From: CALHAX01 sp039816705
GTDB lineage: Bacteria > Pseudomonadota > Alphaproteobacteria > Rhizobiales > CALHAX01
Reading direction: 5' to 3'
DNA length: 14,845 nucleotides
Assembly: GCA_039816705.1 (NCBI GenBank)
Contig: JBCBXF010000057.1
Location: 1 to 14,845, forward strand
The notes under the pieces were generated by a model. The model had not been told where the DNA came from and did no database searches. It was given only the letters and a program-made list of their open reading frames with translations. The position numbers were made by a program, and so were the translations under genes. Shown here piece by piece: positions 1 through 6,212 of this stretch; the stretch's first letter is position 1; each line of letters starts with the position of its first letter.

Positions 1-218
1 GATTGCGCAAACGCCTGAACACGGTAACCGAAGAAGCTGGGTACATCTGTGTCGTTGCACCGCCGGCGCTGTGCACTGACAATGCCGCGATGATCGCGTG
101 GGCCGGAGCGGAGCGTTTTGTGCGGGGGATGCGGCATGACCTGGATATGCCCGCGCAGGCGCGCTGGCCGCTCGACCCGTCTGCCGAGGCCGTGCTCGGG
201 GCAGGTGTGAAGGCATGA
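1..218 (+). CDS. tsaD: tRNA N6-adenosine threonylcarbamoyltransferase TsaD, C-terminal end (partial)
   Basis: Only the last 71 codons are in the window; the reading frame is codon phase 3. The visible protein ends with the TsaD C-terminal signature: a basic helix (LRKRLNTV), then PPALCTDNAAMIAWAG, the conserved CTDNAAMI block near the ATP/metal site of the Kae1/TsaD/Qri7 family. The family transfers the threonylcarbamoyl group to A37 of tRNAs that read ANN codons, with TsaB and TsaE. The stop at 216-218 lies 7 bases before the gpsA start, and GAGG overlapping this stop probably serves as the gpsA ribosome binding site, so the two genes look translationally linked. The N-terminal metal-binding half is outside the window and cannot be checked. 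Confidence 0.93.
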   Translation, partial: LRKRLNTVTEEAGYICVVAPPALCTDNAAMIAWAGAERFVRGMRHDLDMPAQARWPLDPSAEAVLGAGVKA

Positions 219-225
219 GGCGCCC

Positions 226-1224
226 ATGAGTGGTGGGGAGAGAAAAAAGATCGTCGTGCTCGGAGCCGGCGCTTTCGGCACCGCACTCGCGGCGGTCCTG
301 GCGCGGGCCGGGCACGACGTGGTTTTGCAAGGACGGGATGAAGCGACGCTGGCGGCAATTGCGAAAACACGCCGCAGCGCGGCTTACCTTGGCGACATTG
401 CGCTGCCTGAGACTCTCGCAACAGCAGCGCTGTTCGACAACGCCGAGGCTGCGGCGCATCTGGTGCTGCTTGCGACGCCCGCACAGACGATCGGGGCGAT
501 GGCCGAAGCGTTGGCGTCACGCGGCGCAGCGTTCGGGGAGGCACCCGTCATTCTCTGCGCTAAGGGAATCGACCGGGGGGCCGGCGCGCCGCTCAGCACG
601 GTCTTTTCCTCCGCCTTGCCGGATCGTGCATTCGGCGTGCTTTCCGGGCCAAGTTTCGCAACGGATCTGGCGCGCGGGCTGCCGACGGCCGTTTCACTTG
701 CTGCGCCGACGCTTGCAGACGCGCGAAGTTATGCCGCCGCGTTCGCCGGGTCGTCCTTGCGGGTTTATGCGAGTGACGACGTGCGGGGCGTCGAGCTCGG
801 CGGTGCGCTGAAGAACGTGCTGGCGATCGGCGCCGGGATCGTTCACGGACGCGGGCTCGGCGCAAGTGCGCAGGCGGCGCTGGTAACGCGCGGACTTGTT
901 GAGATGCGGCGGCTGGCCGTCAGGCTTGGGGCGCGGGCGGAGACGCTCAACGGACTCTCCGGCCTTGGCGACCTGATATTGACCTGCGCCTCCGAGCAAT
1001 CGCGCAACTTCGCGTATGGTGCTGCGGTTGGCCGAGGCGCATCGCGCGAGGGCCTGAAGCTTGCGGAAGGCGTCGCGACCGCGGACATCGCATGCGCGCT
1101 GGCGGCTGAGCATGGGTTAGATGTGCCGATCATGGCGACTGTGAGCGCCGTGCTAGACGAGCGCCTTACCGTTGACGCCGCGATCGCCGCGCTAATGGAG
1201 CGGCCGTTGAACACCGAGCAGTGA
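226..1224 (+). CDS. gpsA: NAD(P)-dependent glycerol-3-phosphate dehydrogenase GpsA
   Basis: The protein is 332 residues, the normal size for the family. It reduces dihydroxyacetone phosphate to sn-glycerol 3-phosphate in the cytoplasm, the entry to phospholipid synthesis. The N-terminal Rossmann motif GAGAFGTALA is at residues 13-22. Other family landmarks are CAKGID with Lys113, SGPSFA, the ELGGALKNVLAIGAG block with the catalytic Lys196, GLSGLGDLILTC and the QSRN segment. All expected catalytic residues appear to be present. The ATG at 226 is preceded by GAGG five bases upstream, overlapping the tsaD stop. The stop codon overlaps a possible GTG start of the next gene (GTGA at 1221-1224), which suggests an operon with tsaD and the two genes that follow. 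Confidence 0.97.
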   Translation: MSGGERKKIVVLGAGAFGTALAAVLARAGHDVVLQGRDEATLAAIAKTRRSAAYLGDIALPETLATAALFDNAEAAAHLVLLATPAQTIGAMAEALASRGAAFGEAPVILCAKGIDRGAGAPLSTVFSSALPDRAFGVLSGPSFATDLARGLPTAVSLAAPTLADARSYAAAFAGSSLRVYASDDVRGVELGGALKNVLAIGAGIVHGRGLGASAQAALVTRGLVEMRRLAVRLGARAETLNGLSGLGDLILTCASEQSRNFAYGAAVGRGASREGLKLAEGVATADIACALAAEHGLDVPIMATVSAVLDERLTVDAAIAALMERPLNTEQ

Positions 1225-1256
1225 CGAGCCAACGGACTAAGGGACGGCACAAGTGC

Positions 1257-1691
1257 ATGTCAGAAGATCGCATCGATGTCACAAAGCGCGATGCGCTCCT
1301 TCGTCTGGTGGGGCATCTCCAAGACGTCGACATCCGCGAGGACGTTTCGCTCGAAACTTTTTTCGACGGGAATGATGACGGGGCCTCGATCTGGTGCAAT
1401 CTCGATTGTGAGCCTCGCCCAGACCATGTGATGTGCGTGCTGATGGAAATTCGTGCTCGGCCTGAGGTGCACGATGTGCGCATCATCGTCACCCAGTTTG
1501 ATGGGGGTGACGACGCGTGGCCCTTCTCGGACAAGATCGTATTCGTCACCAGTGCGACTGAAGCAGACGTCTTGTCGTGGCTCGGAGAGGCCTATGCCCC
1601 GGATGACCATTGGACGGGTGACCCACTCGGTTATTGTCGTTCCATTGTGGTGCCCGCCGGACATCAGCTAGTGACGTGCTTCTGGGACTGA
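1257..1691 (+). CDS. hypothetical acidic protein in the gpsA operon
   Basis: I do not recognise this 144-residue protein. It is rich in Asp and Glu and has no signal peptide or membrane segment, so it is probably cytoplasmic. It shows a DUF-like alternation of predicted strands and helices: a central strand pair around VMCVLMEIRARP and DVRIIVTQFD, then KIVFVTSAT, a helix ADVLSWLGEAY, and an aromatic end LVTCFWD. The ATG at 1257 is preferred because a GGGA lies 12 bases upstream. A GTG in the same frame at 1221 overlaps the gpsA stop and would add 12 residues; translational coupling from it cannot be excluded. Spacing on both sides (32 and 24 bases) fits an operon with gpsA and the EVE gene. 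In related genomes I would expect a YciI-type gene in this slot, so this may be a replacement; that is memory-based inference. Confidence 0.7.
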   Translation: MSEDRIDVTKRDALLRLVGHLQDVDIREDVSLETFFDGNDDGASIWCNLDCEPRPDHVMCVLMEIRARPEVHDVRIIVTQFDGGDDAWPFSDKIVFVTSATEADVLSWLGEAYAPDDHWTGDPLGYCRSIVVPAGHQLVTCFWD

Positions 1692-1715
1692 ACGCAATCA
1701 ACAGGAGCGCGCGCA

Positions 1716-2150
1716 ATGGCCTACTGGCTGTTCAAATCGGAGCCGGACAAGTGGTCGTGGGAGCAGCAGAAGGCAAAGGGTGCGCCTGAGGAGTGGGACG
1801 GCATCCGGAACTATCAGGCGCGGAATTTCATGCGCACGATGAAGGTCGGCGATCTCGGATTTTTCTACCACTCGAACGCCGGCAAGGACATCGTCGGGAT
1901 TGTGCGCGTGACGGCGGAAAGCGCGCCGGATTCGACGACAGACGACGAGCGGTGGGATTGTGTGCATGTCGAAGCGGTCTGCGACATGCCTGAGCCGGTG
2001 ACGCTCGCCGACGTGAAGGCTGAACCGAAGCTCGCGGAGATGTCGCTGGTGACATCGATGCGGCTCTCGGTGCAGCCGGTGAAGCCTGACGAGTGGAAGC
2101 TGGTCTGCAAGATGGGTAAGCTCAAGAAGCCGCCGAAGGTGGAGCGGTAG
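1716..2150 (+). CDS. EVE domain-containing protein (DUF55/THYN1-like, PUA-like fold)
   Basis: The 144-residue protein consists of a single EVE domain. The family opening YWLFKSEP is at residues 3-10, followed by WDGIRNYQARN (27-37), VGDLGFFYHSN (44-54) and IVGIVRV (59-65). These are the aromatic-lined pocket elements of the EVE/THYN1 family, whose PUA-like fold is thought to bind modified bases in RNA or DNA. No catalytic role is established for bacterial stand-alone members. The start is supported by AGGAG at 1703-1707, eight bases from the ATG. It is the last gene of the tsaD-gpsA run and ends immediately before an intrinsic terminator. The co-operonic tsaD makes a role linked to modified nucleic acid attractive, but this is inference. 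Confidence 0.93.
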   Translation: MAYWLFKSEPDKWSWEQQKAKGAPEEWDGIRNYQARNFMRTMKVGDLGFFYHSNAGKDIVGIVRVTAESAPDSTTDDERWDCVHVEAVCDMPEPVTLADVKAEPKLAEMSLVTSMRLSVQPVKPDEWKLVCKMGKLKKPPKVER

Positions 2151-2182
2151 ATGAGGGGCGGAGTGGCCCCTCATCGCTTTTT
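2151..2182 (+). terminator. intrinsic terminator of the tsaD-gpsA-EVE operon
   Basis: A nine-base-pair GC-rich stem (ATGAGGGGC at 2151-2159 pairing with GCCCCTCAT at 2166-2174) closes a six-base loop and is followed by CGC and a run of five T (2178-2182). It starts directly after the EVE stop codon. The T run is on the plus strand only, so it should act on the operon to its left and not on the convergent DUF3892 gene, which ends at 2186. Confidence 0.9.
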
Positions 2183-2185
2183 CGC

Positions 2186-2446
2186 CTAGCACTCGGGAAG
2201 CTTCAGCAAATTGTTCTGAGCCTCACCGTCTGGTTCGGTCGTTATGTAGTAATTGCCGTAGCGGCTGATTTTTACCACCACGTCGACCCTTCCCATTCCT
2301 GATCCTACCCAGTAGTTGGCTCGCCCGGAGCGTATTTCGCTTACGACGGCCGGTTGGGTTTTATACCAACCTGGGCCGCCAACGTGTGTGATCCGCTCCG
2401 ACGGGTCAGACCGATCACGCTTCGACGTGCATGTAACTTGGGGCAT
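2186..2446 (-). CDS. DUF3892 domain-containing protein
   Basis: This 86-residue protein is a single DUF3892 domain. The family pattern is visible from end to end: RITHVGG at residues 18-24, then a Trp and a helix ending EIRSG, the strand pair NYWVGS and VDVVVKI, YYITTEPDG, and the hallmark end NNLLKLPEC (78-86). DUF3892 proteins are small, scattered across bacteria, and have no established function. The start is well supported: AGGAGG on the minus strand (2452-2457) lies five bases before the ATG. The gene is convergent with the EVE gene and sits in a stretch of lower GC than its neighbours. There is no signal peptide. Two cysteines, Cys6 and Cys86, sit at the two ends of the domain. Confidence 0.85.
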   Translation of the reverse strand: MPQVTCTSKRDRSDPSERITHVGGPGWYKTQPAVVSEIRSGRANYWVGSGMGRVDVVVKISRYGNYYITTEPDGEAQNNLLKLPEC

Positions 2447-2451
2447 CCTGC

Positions 2452-2481
2452 CCTCCTCAATTTCAATGTCGAACTGAGGAG
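2452..2481 (-). promoter_or_regulatory. ribosome binding site of the DUF3892 gene inside a potential hairpin
   Basis: The minus-strand Shine-Dalgarno AGGAGG (2452-2457) is part of a seven-base inverted repeat. CTCCTCA at 2453-2459 on the plus strand is matched by TGAGGAG at 2475-2481, with 15 bases between them. In the DUF3892 mRNA the upstream arm would be an anti-Shine-Dalgarno that can pair with GAGGAG. If transcription starts upstream of 2481 the ribosome binding site could be masked. The stem is seen directly; a regulatory role is inference. Confidence 0.45.
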
Positions 2482-2560
2482 TGCCTCGACCATCACTTCA
2501 TAAGCTGATAGTGATTCGGTGTCCTAGGCGGCCAAGACACTCCTCTTGTCGGCCTACTCG

Positions 2561-2600
2561 GGGGCACGTGTGCTGGAACACGCGTGCCCCTTCTTCGTTT
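2561..2600 (+). terminator. strong hairpin with T-rich tail, no assigned gene (possible terminator)
   Basis: GGGGCACGTGTG (2561-2572) pairs with CACGCGTGCCCC (2579-2590) over 12 base pairs with one G-U, closing a six-base loop CTGGAA. TTCTTCGTTT follows on the plus strand. This is terminator-like in shape, but no plus-strand gene lies between the operon terminator at 2182 and this hairpin. The rest of the gap 2447-2688 shows no convincing gene. Alternatives are the end of a small RNA, a barrier before the downstream gene, or a remnant of an inserted element. Confidence 0.5.
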
Positions 2601-2649
2601 GCCGACGGTTAACCTCTAACGAGCTACAGTTTGAAACGCAACGATGGAA

Positions 2650-2676
2650 GTTTTGCGGTAGTGCAGTTTTTGCGGT
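2650..2676 (+). repeat. short direct repeat upstream of the coiled-coil/wHTH gene
   Basis: TTTTGCGGT occurs at 2651-2659 and again at 2668-2676, 17 bases apart start to start, just upstream of the ATG at 2689. A spacing of that size is often seen in operator half-sites, and the downstream protein has a winged helix. It could be an autoregulatory site, but two copies of nine bases could also be chance. Confidence 0.35.
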
Positions 2677-2688
2677 TCGCGTTGAGAA

Positions 2689-3087
2689 ATGTCTCGTATC
2701 ACTCGTCTAAAGCGGCTCGTCACAGACGCCGAACGGCGCCTTTCTCGGACCCAAGCTGAGGTCTTGAAGGTATCCGGCGAACTACGAGAATTGAGGCGGC
2801 GTCTGCTGGAGGCAGAGCAGGAAGAACTCCAACTCGTTCTTCCGCTTAGCAAAGGCGTCAGGGGCATATCGGCCAAATGGGCCGCGATCTTAGAGTTTAT
2901 GGTGTTGCGCAATCCCAACCCAGTCTCGATCGATGAGATTCTCAAATTCGCGTCTGATAACCAACTGGTCATTACACGCTCTGCTGTTCGAGCTCAGCTT
3001 CATAACTTTTCGCGCAGAGGCTTTGTCGAGCGCGTAAGTGACGGTCTGTACATCTCAACAGAAACTGCCAAGCTGATTTGTGACTAG
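2689..3087 (+). CDS. hypothetical protein: N-terminal coiled coil plus winged helix-turn-helix
   Basis: I do not recognise a named family. The 132-residue protein has two visible parts. Residues about 2-48 form a strongly charged, Leu/Arg/Glu-rich helix with heptad-like spacing, a likely coiled coil for dimerisation. Residues about 62-128 look like a winged helix: helix AKWAAILEFMVLR, helix IDEILKFAS, a recognition-type helix TRSAVRAQLHNFSRRG, then a beta wing FVERVSDGLYIST. The position of the second domain fits a DNA-binding or replication/partition-type wHTH. The ATG at 2689 has only a weak upstream GAGA. GC falls to about 49 percent over 2881-3060 (88 of 180 bases by hand count), below the flanking housekeeping genes, which suggests acquisition. 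A transcription regulator is the best guess; the target is unknown. Confidence 0.65.
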   Translation: MSRITRLKRLVTDAERRLSRTQAEVLKVSGELRELRRRLLEAEQEELQLVLPLSKGVRGISAKWAAILEFMVLRNPNPVSIDEILKFASDNQLVITRSAVRAQLHNFSRRGFVERVSDGLYISTETAKLICD

Positions 3088-3129
3088 CGTAAGTTTGCCA
3101 CTTAAAATCACCATGAGCTCAAAGCCACG

Positions 3130-4053
3130 ATGGCCGAGATCTTCGCGACACCCTCTCAGGATTTCATCGGCTTTGGAGACCAGCCCCCGCAAATCGCGTG
3201 GCCCGGCGGCGCACGCATCGCCGTCAACTTCTGCATCAACTACGAGGAAGGTGGCGAGAGGAGCGTCCTTAATGGTGACGATCGATCTGAAGAGCGTCTT
3301 TCCGATGTGGCCGTTGAAAGCCGAATGGGCCGACGGGACCTGAATATCGAGCAAAGCTATGAGTATGGCGCACGCGTTGGATACTGGCGGCTGATGAGGG
3401 CGTTTACGGAGCGGGGCCTTGCAGCGACGGTCAACCTGATAGGCCTCGCCGGGGAGAAAAATCCGGTGGCATTGCAGGCGATGATCGATGCCGGTTTTGA
3501 TCTCCATCCGCATGGCTGGCGCTGGATCGACTTCGACACTTTGAGCCAAGCGGAAGAGCGCGAGATGATCGCGAAGAGCATTGCGCAGGTCGAAGCTCTT
3601 ACGGGAGAAAAACCGCTTGGCTACTACGCCGGGCTGCCCTCAATGCATACCCGCAGGATCGTCGCCGAGGCCGGGACGTTTTTGTATGACAGCGACTGCT
3701 ACAACGACGATGTCCCGTACTGGTCACCGGATTATCCGGGGCTGCTGCTTTTGCCGTACTCACTCGACACGAATGATAGTCGCTTTGGGCGGGGCGAGCG
3801 GAGCTATCAGATCGGCGAGGAGTTCTTCACCTACCTGAAAGACAGTTTCGACGTGCTCTATCGCGAGGGCAAGACGCATCCAAAAATGATGACGGTTGGC
3901 CTGCATGCGCGCCTGATCGGCCGGCCGGGGCGGATCAGCGCGCTGCACCGCATCCTCGATTACATGCTTGAGCACGACGACGTCTGGATCTGTCGGCGCG
4001 ATGATCTCGCGCGACACTGGGCTGAGGCTTCGCCCGATCCGCGCCTTTCCTAG
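3130..4053 (+). CDS. polysaccharide deacetylase family protein, PuuE-type (allantoinase-like)
   Basis: The 307-residue protein has the NodB-like fold in the variant found in the cofactor-independent allantoinase PuuE. Landmarks in order: DFIGFGDQPP near the start, WPGGARIAVNFCINYEEG (24-41) where NYEEG replaces the usual metal-binding NodB Asp motif, EYGARVGYWRLM (78-89), HPHGWRW (126-132), YDSDCYNDDVPYW (186-198) and VGLHARLIGRPGR (257-269). The start at 3130 matches the family's usual N-terminus, although no good Shine-Dalgarno is visible. PuuE opens allantoin to allantoate; other members of this branch act on other amides or N-acetyl groups. The segment usually written T-x-x-S-x-NTRR in PuuE reads LPSMHTRR here, so substrate preference may differ. 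No purine-catabolism gene is next to it. The next gene, acs, follows after 137 bases. Confidence 0.82.
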   Translation: MAEIFATPSQDFIGFGDQPPQIAWPGGARIAVNFCINYEEGGERSVLNGDDRSEERLSDVAVESRMGRRDLNIEQSYEYGARVGYWRLMRAFTERGLAATVNLIGLAGEKNPVALQAMIDAGFDLHPHGWRWIDFDTLSQAEEREMIAKSIAQVEALTGEKPLGYYAGLPSMHTRRIVAEAGTFLYDSDCYNDDVPYWSPDYPGLLLLPYSLDTNDSRFGRGERSYQIGEEFFTYLKDSFDVLYREGKTHPKMMTVGLHARLIGRPGRISALHRILDYMLEHDDVWICRRDDLARHWAEASPDPRLS

Positions 4054-4175
4054 ATGCTGCCGTCTTTCGTCAGAGGCGGACCTGCCGGATCGCAGGCCCT
4101 CTTAGACCATTGCCGCAGTTGCCGCGTGTCGCGCGTCGCCATAGTGTGCGCGGCAACAACAAGACGTATGCCGAC

Positions 4176-4182
4176 GGGGAGG
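4176..4182 (+). promoter_or_regulatory. ribosome binding site that sets the acs start
   Basis: GGGGAGG lies eight bases before the ATG at 4191. It decides between this start and an in-frame ATG at 4110 that would add 27 basic residues without family similarity and without a ribosome binding site. Confidence 0.85.
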
Positions 4183-4190
4183 ATGAAACG

Positions 4191-6137
4191 ATGGCGGACG
4201 AGGCTGTTTACGAGGTGCCGGCAGAGTGGGCGAGCCGAGCCCATGCGGACAACGCCAAATATCAAGAGATGTATGCAGCGAGTGTCGCTGATCCAGAGAC
4301 TTTCTGGGGCGAACAGGGCAAGCGTCTGGACTGGATGACGCCGTACACCACTGTCAAAAACACCTCGTTTGCGCATGAGAATGTTGCGATCAAATGGTAT
4401 GAAGACGGCGTGCTGAACGTCTGCGCAAACTGCGTCGACCGACATGTCGAGACACGCGGCGATCAGGTCGCGATCATCTGGGAAGGCGACGACCCGACCC
4501 AGGACGAGAAGATCACCTACAAACAGTTGCTCGAGCGGGTCTCGAAGTTTGCCAACGTGATGAAGGCGAACGGCGTGAAGAAGGGCGACCGGGTTACGAT
4601 CTACCTGCCGATGATCCCCGAAGCTGCATACGCGATGTTGGCCTGCGCGCGGATCGGAGCGGTGCACTCGATCGTGTTCGGAGGCTTTTCCCCTGACGCG
4701 CTCGCCGGGCGGATTACGGACTGTGAATCCACATTTGTGATCACGGCCGATGAGGGGATCCGCGGAGGAAAAACCATTCCTCTGAAGGCGAACACTGATG
4801 CGGCGCTGGCAAAGACGGAGATGGCGGCGAAAGTCCTCGTTGTCCGGCGCACCGGTGGGTCGATCGACTGGAATGCGAGCCGCGATATCTGGCTGCACGA
4901 AGAACTGGTGAAGGCGACTGCCGATTGCCCGCCTGAGCCGATGAATGCGGAAGATCCACTCTTTATTCTCTACACGTCGGGATCGACCGGTCAGCCCAAA
5001 GGTGTGTTGCATACGACGGGCGGATATCTGGTTTATGCATCGATGACCCACCAGTACGTCTTCGATTACCAAGACGGCGACATCTACTGGTGCACGGCGG
5101 ATGTCGGCTGGGTGACGGGGCACAGCTACATCGTCTACGGCCCGCTCGCCAACGGCGCGACGACCCTGATGTTCGAGGGTGTGCCGAATTATCCGACGGC
5201 CTCGCGGTTCTGGCATGTCTGCGACAAGTGGGACGTCAACATCTTCTACACGGCGCCAACGGCGATCCGTGCCCTGATGGGTGCCGGAGACGACTTCGTC
5301 ACGCGGACAGATCGGTCGTCATTGCGGTTGCTGGGCTCTGTCGGGGAGCCCATCAATCCTGAAGCCTGGGACTGGTATCATCAGGTCGTTGGGGATGGGC
5401 GCTGCCCGATTGTCGATACGTGGTGGCAGACCGAAACCGGCGGGATTGCGATCACGCCGCTGCCAGGTGCAACCGCGCTCAAGCCCGGTTCTGCCACGCG
5501 TCCGTTCTTCGGCATTCAGCCGGCACTCGTCGACAGTGAGGGAGAAATTCTCGAGGGCGCGACGGACGGCAACCTTGTGCTGCTCGACAGCTGGCCCGGG
5601 CAGATGCGTACCGTCTATGGTGACCACGATCGATTCGTGCAGACTTATTTCTCTACGTACAAAGGGCGATATTTCACCGGCGACGGCTGCCGCCGGGACG
5701 AGGATGGATATTACTGGATCACCGGTCGTGTGGATGACGTCATCAACGTCTCCGGTCACCGGATGGGGACGGCGGAAGTTGAGTCCGCGCTCGTCGCGCA
5801 TGCGAAAGTCTCCGAGGCCGCCGTCGTCGGGTATCCGCACGACATCAAGGGGCAGGGCATCTACTGCTATGTGTCACTGATGTCGGGGGAAGCGGGCGAC
5901 GATGCGCTGAAGAAGGAGTTGCGTGACTGGGTGCGAACGGAAATCGGGCCGATTGCTTCACCCGATCTCATCCAGTTTGCGCCGGGACTTCCGAAAACCC
6001 GCTCCGGCAAGATCATGCGCCGGATTTTGCGCAAGATTGCGGAGGACGATTTTTCCAATCTTGGCGATACGTCCACGCTGGCTGAGCCTACGGTTGTTGA
6101 TGATCTTATCGAGAACCGACAGAATCGTCCGGGCTGA
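4191..6137 (+). CDS. acs: acetyl-CoA synthetase (AMP-forming)
   Basis: The 648-residue protein has the typical length of bacterial Acs (E. coli is 652). It activates acetate through acetyl-adenylate to acetyl-CoA in the cytoplasm. The ANL-superfamily motifs are all in place: the phosphate-binding loop YTSGSTGQPKG at 261-271; DTWWQTETGG around Trp411-Trp412, the second of which restricts the pocket to acetate; the GDGCRRDEDGYYWITGR region and DDVINVSGHRMGTAEVESAL that hinge to the mobile C-terminal domain; and PKTRSGKIMRR with Lys607. That Lys is the adenylation lysine, which in other bacteria is inactivated by acetylation (Pat) and restored by CobB-type deacetylases. An acetylase gene is not in this window. 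The N-terminal HADNAKYQEMYAASVADPETFW is also typical. It converges with the TadG-like gene at 6213. Confidence 0.98.
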   Translation: MADEAVYEVPAEWASRAHADNAKYQEMYAASVADPETFWGEQGKRLDWMTPYTTVKNTSFAHENVAIKWYEDGVLNVCANCVDRHVETRGDQVAIIWEGDDPTQDEKITYKQLLERVSKFANVMKANGVKKGDRVTIYLPMIPEAAYAMLACARIGAVHSIVFGGFSPDALAGRITDCESTFVITADEGIRGGKTIPLKANTDAALAKTEMAAKVLVVRRTGGSIDWNASRDIWLHEELVKATADCPPEPMNAEDPLFILYTSGSTGQPKGVLHTTGGYLVYASMTHQYVFDYQDGDIYWCTADVGWVTGHSYIVYGPLANGATTLMFEGVPNYPTASRFWHVCDKWDVNIFYTAPTAIRALMGAGDDFVTRTDRSSLRLLGSVGEPINPEAWDWYHQVVGDGRCPIVDTWWQTETGGIAITPLPGATALKPGSATRPFFGIQPALVDSEGEILEGATDGNLVLLDSWPGQMRTVYGDHDRFVQTYFSTYKGRYFTGDGCRRDEDGYYWITGRVDDVINVSGHRMGTAEVESALVAHAKVSEAAVVGYPHDIKGQGIYCYVSLMSGEAGDDALKKELRDWVRTEIGPIASPDLIQFAPGLPKTRSGKIMRRILRKIAEDDFSNLGDTSTLAEPTVVDDLIENRQNRPG

Positions 6138-6212
6138 GGCTCTGCACGCCCGCGGCGGTTGTGCGTTGTGCGCGGAGCCATGGCCGCGCCGCCGCAGGCG
6201 ATGCTGATCCAT

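Noticed and set aside
230..811. Alternative-frame 193-codon open frame within gpsA
   Set aside because: Arg/Ser/Cys-rich shadow translation overlapping a clearly conserved gpsA.
2481..2612. GTG open frame of 43 codons with a short LIVIRCP segment in the gap before the wHTH gene
   Set aside because: The segment recalls a family of small alphaproteobacterial proteins, but the rest of the pattern is missing, the possible ribosome binding site abuts the start, and the 3' part coincides with the strong hairpin. It could at most be a decayed remnant.
4110..4190. N-terminal extension of acs from an ATG at 4110
   Set aside because: The extra 27 residues do not look like Acs, and the strong GGGGAGG is placed for the ATG at 4191.
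4050..5216. Minus-strand open frame of 388 codons opposite acs
   Set aside because: It lies antisense to a strongly conserved gene, its translation is rich in Arg and His with no family motifs, and it has no ribosome binding site. It is a shadow of high-GC codon use in acs.
6138..6179. Hairpin GGCTC/GAGCC after acs as a terminator
   Set aside because: About eight pairs form with a mismatch and a long inner part, and neither side has a T run. The gap between the convergent genes holds no standard terminator I can support.
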